From NCBI GenBank assembly GCA_021731185.1, contig JAKFXW010000109.1, positions 1 through 8,908 on the forward strand: a stretch of 8,908 nucleotides of DNA. Reading direction: 5' to 3'. Positions within the stretch are counted from its first letter, which is position 1, and every line of letters begins with the position of its first letter. The position numbers and the translations under genes were made by a program. The notes under the pieces were generated by a model that was not told the DNA's origin, made no database searches, and saw only the letters and a program-made list of their open reading frames with translations. This stretch comes from Gallionellaceae bacterium. GTDB lineage: Bacteria; Pseudomonadota; Gammaproteobacteria; Burkholderiales; Gallionellaceae. Shown piece after piece: positions 1 to 5,569 of this stretch.

Positions 1-165
1 GCGTCCAAAATTCCTGCGCCCGAAGCACACCCGGCAATGCAATTATTAGGTGAATTACAGCCGGACGATATGAGTCCGAAAGATGCGCTGGAAAAATTGT
101 ATCAGTTAAAAAAATGCTGTAGCCGGGTGGCACTTAAATCGAGTGACCTATGCACGATGAAATAA
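1..165 (+). CDS. mutS: DNA mismatch repair protein MutS, C-terminal end (partial)
   Basis: Frame 1 is open from the window start to the TAA at 163-165 and gives the last 54 residues of a protein. The stretch LGELQPDDMSPKDALEKLYQ followed by LKK matches the typical end of MutS, where an acidic-Asp-Leu/Met-Ser-Pro motif precedes a short helix ending in Leu-Lys-Lys/Arg; in the family this C-terminal piece contributes to MutS oligomerisation. MutS recognises mismatched bases and starts repair with MutL. The ATPase and mismatch-binding domains lie upstream of the window. The last ~16 residues (CCSRVALKSSDLCTMK) are unlike the usual end and follow a run of seven A at 108-114. One extra A there would give Lys-Lys-Met-Leu-stop, a normal-looking terminus. 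Identification from the tail alone is good but not absolute. Confidence 0.85.
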   Translation, partial: ASKIPAPEAHPAMQLLGELQPDDMSPKDALEKLYQLKKCCSRVALKSSDLCTMK

Positions 166-262
166 AGCGGCACAATGAAATGGGGGGAATGAAACTGTGA
201 ATGAAACCGAGTAACTTAGAAATGCGGCTTGAAGCAGGTTAAAAAATCAGGTTAAAACTGTA
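166..262. other. Convergent intergenic gap with short direct repeats
   Basis: This 97-bp gap separates the convergent mutS tail and the coiled-coil gene. It shows two small direct repeats: GAATGAAAC at 187-195 and 199-207, and CAGGTTAAAA at 235-244 and 248-257. There is also a G6 run at 182-187. No hairpin followed by a T-run is obvious, so I see no intrinsic terminator for either gene. Confidence 0.4.
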
Positions 263-580
263 TCAGTTCGTTCTTTCCACAGCAGCAATACCTGAAATTT
301 TGCTAAGCACTTCGGTTAATTCTTTTACCTTGGCTTCCAGCGCCGCGCGCGCCGCGTCCTTCACCTCCAGCACGGCAACTTTTTCCTTTTCCTGCTTCAG
401 GCTCTGACGCAACTGCTCGATGGTTTTCAGGTGCTCCTGCACCACGCCTTTCATCTCTTCAAGTTGAATGCCTCTTTTGATGAGATCAAGCGCTTTTTCC
501 TGAGCCTCAGAAAGATTGCTGGGTGCAACTTGCCCAGAAAATATTTCAGTTTTTACGGTTTTATCATTCATGCATGACAT
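263..580 (-). CDS. Small coiled-coil protein of unknown function
   Basis: This 105-residue protein is not one I recognise. It has no signal peptide or membrane segment, so it is probably cytoplasmic. From about residue 22 to 98 it is rich in Glu, Lys, Gln, Leu and Ala with almost no helix breakers, and hydrophobic residues (L51, I54, L57, L61, V68, L71, L81, V85, L88, L92, I95) recur with heptad-like spacing, as in a dimeric coiled coil. The N-terminal 20 residues look disordered. The start could be M1 or M4; neither has a clear Shine-Dalgarno sequence, and a stop lies in frame a few codons upstream. Balanced charged composition supports a real gene. It converges on mutS and is transcribed away from the repeat element at 680-815. 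A role as a cell-division accessory, regulator or structural protein cannot be told from the sequence. Confidence 0.65.
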   Translation of the reverse strand: MSCMNDKTVKTEIFSGQVAPSNLSEAQEKALDLIKRGIQLEEMKGVVQEHLKTIEQLRQSLKQEKEKVAVLEVKDAARAALEAKVKELTEVLSKISGIAAVERTN

Positions 581-679
581 AGTAATGAATTCTAGCTGTC
601 ATCGCAACACACACACTTTGCCTTCCTTATTGTTCATCCTAAGTCCTGCTAAAAAGATTCAGCCACCACGCTATCGTAA

Positions 680-815
680 TTCCAATTCCCGATAAAAACG
701 ATCACAGTGTACCCGCAAGGGGTAGACCGTGGTTGTACAGCCGATGAATCGGCAACAACCACGCACCGTCGCCTCATCCTTGCCGCCTTGTGCTCCTGTT
801 TATCAGAAATTGGAA
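680..815. mobile_element. MITE-like element with terminal inverted repeats and TAA flanks
   Basis: The ends form an imperfect inverted repeat: 679-706 and the reverse complement of 789-816 match at 23 of 28 positions, sharing ATTCCAATT, then GATAAA, then CACA. The triplet TAA stands directly outside both ends (677-679 and 816-818), which is compatible with a 3-bp target duplication, or a TA duplication if the ends are set one base differently. Between the arms is a second strong palindrome (728-763). The 136-bp element has no room for a transposase, so it would be non-autonomous and moved by an enzyme encoded elsewhere. The terminal repeats and structure are directly visible; mobility is inferred. 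It could instead be a fixed palindromic repeat of REP/ERIC style. I do not recognise the family. Confidence 0.6.
728..763. repeat. Strong nested hairpin inside the MITE-like element
   Basis: CGTGGTTGT (728-736) pairs perfectly with ACAACCACG (755-763). Inside it CCGAT (741-745) pairs with ATCGG (748-752). The two stems are separated by small asymmetric internal loops (737-740 and 753-754). Further out, GCAAGG (715-720) can pair with CCTTGC (778-783). Together with the terminal arms the whole element can fold into one long interrupted stem in RNA or single-stranded DNA. There is no T-run after it, so it does not resemble an intrinsic terminator. Confidence 0.7.
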
Positions 816-1052
816 TAAGCCGTCTTTCTGCCGTTCATACTGGGCTACATTCCAGCTTGCGCCAGTCGCTCTGATTTCGAGCACCGGTAACGGTTTACAG
901 CGAGCTGTATATGGAACTCGCTAAATCCGCTACTAAACATTAATTGTTGCGGTTGGTTATTGAATCGATTCTGCATTTTCCAGATTAACCACTTGCTTTA
1001 GTCATAGGTTAAACTGTTGCCCGTGCACTTGAATTCTCCGCCTACTTTCTAA

Positions 1053-2030
1053 ATGATCGCTTATTTAATCCGCCGAATTTTGTACGCCTTTCCGGTTTTA
1101 ATCGGCGTGAATCTGCTGACTTTCTTTTTATTTTTTGTGGTGAATACGCCGGATGATATGGCGCGCATGCAGTTGGGCATGAAGCGGGTTACGCCCGAGG
1201 CGATTGAAAAATGGAAGCAGCAGCAAGGCTATGACAAGCCACTGATGTTGAACACGCAGGCGGCAGGAATGAGCAAAATCAGTGATACGGTTTTCTTCGA
1301 AAAATCGGTGCGAATGTTTGTTTTTGATTTTGGTTACGCGAATGATGGTCGCAATATTGCACGTGAAATTCAAACGCGCATGTTGCCCAGCCTGGCCATT
1401 GCGCTACCGACCTTTGTGGTGGGTCTGCTGTTGTATATTACCTTTGCCTTGTTTATGACCTTGTTTCGCGGCACGGCTCTGGACACGCTGGGCGTGGCTT
1501 TGTGCGTGTTTCTAATGTCCGTTTCTGGTTTGTTTTATATTATTGGTGGACAGTTTTTAGCGGGAAAATTATGGCATTGGGTGCCGATCTCCGGCTACGT
1601 GGGCGGTGCAGATAGTATCAAATTTATTCTCCTACCAGTATTGATCGGCGTGGTAAGCGGCATTGGCGCGAGCGGTCGCTGGTATCGAACAATTTTTCTG
1701 GAAGAAATCAACAAAGATTATGTGCGTACTGCACGAGCAAAAGGATTATCTGAGTTGCGCGTGCTGTTTGGTCATGTGCTGAAGAATGCCATGATTCCTA
1801 TATTAACTGGCGTGGTGGTGGTCATCCCACTGTTGTTTATGGGCAGCCTGTTGACCGAATCATTTTTTGGCATTCCCGGTTTGGGCAGCTACACCATCGA
1901 TGCCATTAACGCGCAGGATTTTGGCGTGGTACGTGCCATGGTTTTTCTGGGATCGGTGTTGTATATCGTGGGATTGGTTCTCACCGATATTTCCTACACG
2001 CTGGTTGATCCACGGGTGAGATTACAATGA
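1053..2030 (+). CDS. ABC transporter permease, DppB/OppB/YejB family
   Basis: This 325-residue inner-membrane protein is one half of the membrane channel of a peptide-type ABC importer. The N-terminus (IAYLIRRILYAFPVLIGVN) is the classic start of this family, with a first membrane helix at about 9-31. Further helices lie near 113-138, 147-172, 190-206, 250-271 and 293-312. The cytoplasmic EAA loop that docks the ATPase is at about 217-246 (DYVRTARAKGLS, then HVLKNA). The end, DISYTLVDPRV, is also typical, and length is normal. The ATG at 1053 fits the family N-terminus although no good ribosome site precedes it. The stop overlaps the next gene's start (ATGA, 2027-2030), indicating translational coupling. 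Substrate is unknown: the family carries di- and oligopeptides, nickel, opines or peptide antibiotics. Confidence 0.9.
   Translation: MIAYLIRRILYAFPVLIGVNLLTFFLFFVVNTPDDMARMQLGMKRVTPEAIEKWKQQQGYDKPLMLNTQAAGMSKISDTVFFEKSVRMFVFDFGYANDGRNIAREIQTRMLPSLAIALPTFVVGLLLYITFALFMTLFRGTALDTLGVALCVFLMSVSGLFYIIGGQFLAGKLWHWVPISGYVGGADSIKFILLPVLIGVVSGIGASGRWYRTIFLEEINKDYVRTARAKGLSELRVLFGHVLKNAMIPILTGVVVVIPLLFMGSLLTESFFGIPGLGSYTIDAINAQDFGVVRAMVFLGSVLYIVGLVLTDISYTLVDPRVRLQ
2014..2020 (+). promoter_or_regulatory. Ribosome binding site of the second permease
   Basis: GGGTGAG lies 6 nt before the ATG at 2027, inside the end of the preceding gene. It supports 2027 as the start over the adjacent in-frame ATG at 2030, and fits coupled translation through the ATGA overlap. 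Confidence 0.45.
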
Positions 2031-3415
2031 TGCCCGTCGTGCTGTGGACCGATGCCATGATTTTTCTGCTGCTGGCAACAATACTTGCAGGGGCTTGGCA
2101 CATCAGAAAATGGCCGCACCTGATGCTGCCCTGGCAACGCGTCGCGACAAGCAGCATGGGTATGGTGTCGCTACTGATACTGTCATTATTTATAATGGTC
2201 GGTCTGCTGGATTCTTTACATTATCGCATCGCATTACCTGATAAAAATAACGGCCAAACGGTGTATTCCGCAGAAGTGGTGAGCGCCTTTGATGCGCTGG
2301 CCAGCGGCCTGAAAAATCGCACCGAGAAAACTTATTCCGCACCGATGGCCGTATATTTATATGCCAAGGAAAGCATGGAAACGCCGGGGGGGGAAATTCT
2401 GCGCGACCATCCAAGGCTGCGTTTCGGCGGCGCACACTTGCAGAATATAGAGCGCGATTGGCTAGGCGACGTGGTGCAAAAAGCAGTGTACGGTGCATTG
2501 GCTGGATTGCTGCTGGGCGTGCTGCTCATTGCTGCAGTGTGGATACTGTTCTTGCGTCAGCGAGGAGACCATTTGCCACTTCCAAAAATCACGGATAGTC
2601 CACGCAAAGCATTGCTCATTACCACTTTGCTGCTCGCGACATTCTTTGGCGCAGTTGCTAATCTTGCCGCGTCATACCACGTACTGGGCACGGATAAGGT
2701 CGGGCAGGATGTGTTATATCTCGCATTGAAAAGCATACGCACAGGCTTAGTGATAGGCACGATTACCACATTGGTAACGTTACCCTTTGCGCTGCTGCTG
2801 GGTGTGGCAGCGGGATATTTTCGTGGTTGGGTAGACGACATCATTCAATATATTTATACCGTACTCAGCTCTATTCCCAGCGTATTGCTGATTGCAGCGG
2901 CGGTGCTGATGATGCAGGTCACGATAGAAATGCATCCGGAATGGTTTGAAACTTCTGCTGCGCGCGCCGATGTGCGCCTGCTTTCACTGTGTCTAATATT
3001 GGGTTTAACCAGTTGGACCGGGCTGTGCCGATTGCTGCGCGGCGAGACACTCAAGCTGCGCGAGCTGGAATACATTCAAGCCGCACAGTCCTTTGGCGTT
3101 TCATCCCCACGTATTATCACGCAACATATTATGCCGAATGTCATGCACATCGTTCTAATAGCCATGGTAATGGATTTCAGCGGGCTGGTGCTGGCTGAGG
3201 CCGTGCTGTCATATGTTGGTGTAGGGGTGGATCCCAGCACGATGAGTTTTGGTACTTTGATAAATGCAGCGCGCTTGGAGATGGGACGCGAACCGATAGT
3301 GTGGTGGACACTGGCAGCGGCATTCGGTTTTATGCTGGTACTGGTGCTGGCCGCAAATTTATTTGCTGATGTGGTGCGCGATGCGTTTGATCCACGCCTC
3401 AGTCACAAAAATTAG
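2027..3415 (+). CDS. ABC transporter permease, DppC/OppC family, with N-terminal extension
   Basis: This is the second channel subunit of the importer. The C-terminal half is standard: LGTDKVGQDV (220-229), the counterpart of the family LGTDxxGRDV motif, then membrane helices near 238-264, 281-299, 316-335, 372-397 and 424-447. The EAA loop is at 345-371 (YIQAAQSFGVSSP, then HIMPN), followed by LSYVGVGVDP and the DAFDPR ending. At 462 residues it is about 150 longer than usual DppC/OppC. The extra part is N-terminal: helices at about 8-25 and 43-62, a polar stretch of ~90 residues (63-150, with YSAP and RLRFGGAHL), then helices at 153-176 and 195-213 before LGTD. The polar stretch is predicted periplasmic. 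A G8 run (2386-2393) lies in it. The fold assignment is firm; the role of the extension is unknown. Confidence 0.88.
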   Translation: MMPVVLWTDAMIFLLLATILAGAWHIRKWPHLMLPWQRVATSSMGMVSLLILSLFIMVGLLDSLHYRIALPDKNNGQTVYSAEVVSAFDALASGLKNRTEKTYSAPMAVYLYAKESMETPGGEILRDHPRLRFGGAHLQNIERDWLGDVVQKAVYGALAGLLLGVLLIAAVWILFLRQRGDHLPLPKITDSPRKALLITTLLLATFFGAVANLAASYHVLGTDKVGQDVLYLALKSIRTGLVIGTITTLVTLPFALLLGVAAGYFRGWVDDIIQYIYTVLSSIPSVLLIAAAVLMMQVTIEMHPEWFETSAARADVRLLSLCLILGLTSWTGLCRLLRGETLKLRELEYIQAAQSFGVSSPRIITQHIMPNVMHIVLIAMVMDFSGLVLAEAVLSYVGVGVDPSTMSFGTLINAARLEMGREPIVWWTLAAAFGFMLVLVLAANLFADVVRDAFDPRLSHKN

Positions 3416-3444
3416 ATGTTGAGTGCTCGAAATTATAATCAATC

Positions 3445-5514
3445 GTGAATAACTTATTGTCTGTTCAAGCTTTAGTTACCGCGCTCAATTCAGGCACTGC
3501 AATTGTTGACGACATTTCATTCGACATTGCTGAGGGCGAAACTTTTGCATTGCTCGGCGAATCAGGCTGCGGCAAATCCATGACCGCCCTGTCCCTAATG
3601 CGATTATTGCCGGATGGTGTTCATCTGAAACAAGGTGAGGTGCACCTTGCCAACGAAAATATTCTAACGCTGCCAGAGCGTGACATGCGGCGCATTCGCG
3701 GCGGGCGGATGGCAATGATTTTCCAGGAACCAGGTTTGAGTTTAAATCCAGTGATGACTGTCGGCACGCAAATCGCCGAGGCACTGGCATTACATCAGGA
3801 TATGCACGGTGCAATGGCCGAGGCACGCTGCGCCGAATTACTGGAGCAGGTGGGATTATCCGATGTGCAACGACGCTTGCGCGCCTATCCTTTTCAACTT
3901 TCCGGTGGCATGAAGCAGCGTGTGATGATCGCGATGGCCTTGGCAGGCCAACCCAAATTACTCATCGCAGATGAACCAACCACTGCACTGGATGTAACAA
4001 TACAAGCACAAGTGTTGCAATTGCTGCGTAACACACAACAACAATCCGGCATGTCAATCTTACTCATCACACATGATCTGGGTGTGGTCGCACAAATAGC
4101 GCACCAAGTAGCGGTAATGTACGCCGGACAAATTGTCGAGCAAGCGCCTCGCGCGCAATTATTCGCCCATCCTGCGCACCCCTACACACAAAAATTATTT
4201 GCCGCATTGCCCCACGCGAGCAGTGCCGGACACGCACTCGCAGCGATCAGCGGCAGCGTACCCGCACTGGGCAGCACAGGAGTCGGCTGTCGTTTTGCGC
4301 CGCGCTGCGATCAAGCCTGGGCACGCTGTCACGCGGAGATGCCGGGCTGGACAATATTGCCAAACAAGCAAGGAGTCAGGTGTCATCTTTACGATACCAA
4401 TGAGGTGAGTACAACAAGACAGCCGCCCGGAATTTCAGCATCACAAGCCGAGCAGGGTTCATCCCACAAGGGGACAATGTCTGACGGTGTTCATCCGCAG
4501 CATTCATCGACAAATTATTTGCTGCAAGTTGAAAATTTACGCGTTCACTTTCCTATTTACAAGGGAATCTTGCAGCGCACGGTGGGATACGTTAAAGCGG
4601 TAGACGGCGTGTCACTGGCTATTGCTGCAGGGCGTACACTGGCTCTGGTTGGGGAATCAGGCTGCGGGAAAACCACGGTCGGCAAAGCATTATTACAATT
4701 GGTACAGCCAACGGCAGGCAGCGTGCGTTTCGCGGGTAATGATCTGGTGGGCTTGGGGGCACAACAATTACGCGTACAGCGGGCGGGAATGCAAATGATT
4801 TTTCAAGACCCTTATGCTTCGCTCAATCCTAAAATGCGTGTCGCAGAGATTTTGCAAGAAGGCATGGACGTGCTGTCCATTGGAAAAAACAGCACGGAAC
4901 GGCAACAGCGCATAGACGAACTGCTGGATCAAGTTGGCTTGGCACAAACCTCCAAGTGGCGTTACCCACATGAATTTTCAGGTGGCCAACGACAGCGCAT
5001 TGCCATTGCCAGAGCACTGGCCGTAAACCCCAGCTTGCTGATTTGCGATGAGCCAACCAGCGCGTTGGATGTATCGGTGCAGGCGCAGATTTTAAATTTG
5101 CTAAAAACTTTGCAACAGGAATTGGGCTTGAGTTATTTATTCATTTCGCACAATCTAGCCGTGGTGGAATATTTGGCACATGAAGTATGCGTGATGTATT
5201 TGGGGCGCATTGTAGAGCGCGGTACAGTGGCCGAGGTCATGCGCGCACCGCGCCATCCTTATACACGGGCACTGATTTCAGCTGTGCCGCACATTGATGG
5301 ATCAGGGACATTGTCCCCTTGTGGGATAGAGACGGTTCGGCTGGAAGGAGAAATGCCCTCGCCTACTAACCCACCACAGGGTTGCTACTTTCATCCACGG
5401 TGTCCCCATGCAATGAATGTGTGCCGTGCGGATTACCCGGAAGCAACGCATGTGAGCGACACACGACAGGTACATTGTTATTTAGAAACTACAGAAAAGG
5501 CAAAGCAGGGTTAA
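3445..5514 (+). CDS. Fused two-domain ABC importer ATPase (DppD-DppF / YejF-like)
   Basis: Both ATPases of a peptide-type importer are joined in one 689-residue chain. Domain 1: Walker A GESGCGKS (38-45), Q-loop MIFQEP (91-96), signature LSGGMKQ (152-158), Walker B LLIADEPT (172-179), His210. Domain 2: Walker A GESGCGKT (403-410), MIFQDP (451-456), FSGGQRQ (511-517), LLICDEPT (531-538), His569. All catalytic motifs are intact. Each domain ends in an oligopeptide-transporter C-terminal region with four cysteines in CX5CX6CX17C spacing (282/288/295/313 and 647/653/660/678). In related Dpp/Opp ATPases such a set can hold an iron-sulfur cluster. A polar linker (~321-357) joins the halves. Translation starts at GTG (3445), since an in-frame TAA stands at 3436 and no Shine-Dalgarno is visible. 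It lies 29 bp after the permease gene, so is probably co-transcribed. Confidence 0.93.
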   Translation: MNNLLSVQALVTALNSGTAIVDDISFDIAEGETFALLGESGCGKSMTALSLMRLLPDGVHLKQGEVHLANENILTLPERDMRRIRGGRMAMIFQEPGLSLNPVMTVGTQIAEALALHQDMHGAMAEARCAELLEQVGLSDVQRRLRAYPFQLSGGMKQRVMIAMALAGQPKLLIADEPTTALDVTIQAQVLQLLRNTQQQSGMSILLITHDLGVVAQIAHQVAVMYAGQIVEQAPRAQLFAHPAHPYTQKLFAALPHASSAGHALAAISGSVPALGSTGVGCRFAPRCDQAWARCHAEMPGWTILPNKQGVRCHLYDTNEVSTTRQPPGISASQAEQGSSHKGTMSDGVHPQHSSTNYLLQVENLRVHFPIYKGILQRTVGYVKAVDGVSLAIAAGRTLALVGESGCGKTTVGKALLQLVQPTAGSVRFAGNDLVGLGAQQLRVQRAGMQMIFQDPYASLNPKMRVAEILQEGMDVLSIGKNSTERQQRIDELLDQVGLAQTSKWRYPHEFSGGQRQRIAIARALAVNPSLLICDEPTSALDVSVQAQILNLLKTLQQELGLSYLFISHNLAVVEYLAHEVCVMYLGRIVERGTVAEVMRAPRHPYTRALISAVPHIDGSGTLSPCGIETVRLEGEMPSPTNPPQGCYFHPRCPHAMNVCRADYPEATHVSDTRQVHCYLETTEKAKQG
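4461..4481 (-). repeat. Dispersed 21-nt repeat, copy 1 (inverted)
   Basis: The reverse complement of this segment is identical over 21 nt to 5307-5327, and its inner 17 nt (CATTGTCCCCTTGTGGG) also occur at 7124-7140. Here it encodes residues around HKGTMS (341-346) in the linker between the two ATPase domains. Confidence 0.85.
5307..5327 (+). repeat. Dispersed 21-nt repeat, copy 2
   Basis: Exact inverted match to 4461-4481. It encodes residues around GTLSPCG (621-627), in a loop between the VPHID and EGEMPSP stretches of the second ATPase's C-terminal region. That loop appears several residues longer here than in familiar DppF proteins. With two upstream G it forms a near-perfect palindrome, GGGACATTGTCCC (5305-5317). 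Confidence 0.85.
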
Positions 5515-5569
5515 AGCTGGCTGGGCTCCCAGCTGCTTATAAAAAGTTGTGGCAGATCAGTTTATAAGC
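5515..5569. terminator. Convergent intergenic hairpins (possible bidirectional terminator)
   Basis: The 47-bp gap between the ATPase gene and mltD holds two stem-forming repeats. GCTGGG (5520-5525) pairs with CCCAGC (5528-5533), or alternatively AGCTGG (5515-5520) with CCAGCT (5529-5534). GCTTATAAA (5535-5543) pairs perfectly with TTTATAAGC (5561-5569) around a 17-nt loop, running into the mltD stop codon. The position fits a terminator serving both convergent genes. Neither stem is followed by a clean T-run, so the function is uncertain. Confidence 0.4.

Larger units (their letters stand above)
581..1052. other. Gene-poor divergent intergenic region
   Basis: This 472-bp region lies between the divergent coiled-coil gene and the permease operon. 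Its left half holds the MITE-like element listed separately. The right half (819-1052) has only short, mutually incompatible open frames and no convincing gene. It contains a 6-bp inverted repeat AGCGAG/CTCGCT (899-904/917-922) and another, TTAACC/GGTTAA (985-990/1007-1012), 16 bp apart and about 40 bp before the permease start. The second could be an operator or chance. I found no strong sigma-70 promoter, although the promoters of both flanking genes should lie here. Confidence 0.5.

Noticed and set aside
748..924. Open + strand frame ending in LISSTGNGLQRAVYGTR, and a second frame ending VYSELYMELAKSATKH (stop near 942)
   Set aside because: No credible start codon or ribosome site, the frame crosses the repeat element, and several frames on both strands are equally open. 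It could be the remnant of a decayed gene, but nothing decides it; BLASTX would.
3485..3826. Antisense frame of 113 residues over the first ATPase domain
   Set aside because: It lies fully opposite a gene with intact Walker, signature and H-loop motifs, and shows no recognisable features of its own. Other antisense frames over the permeases were dropped for the same reason.
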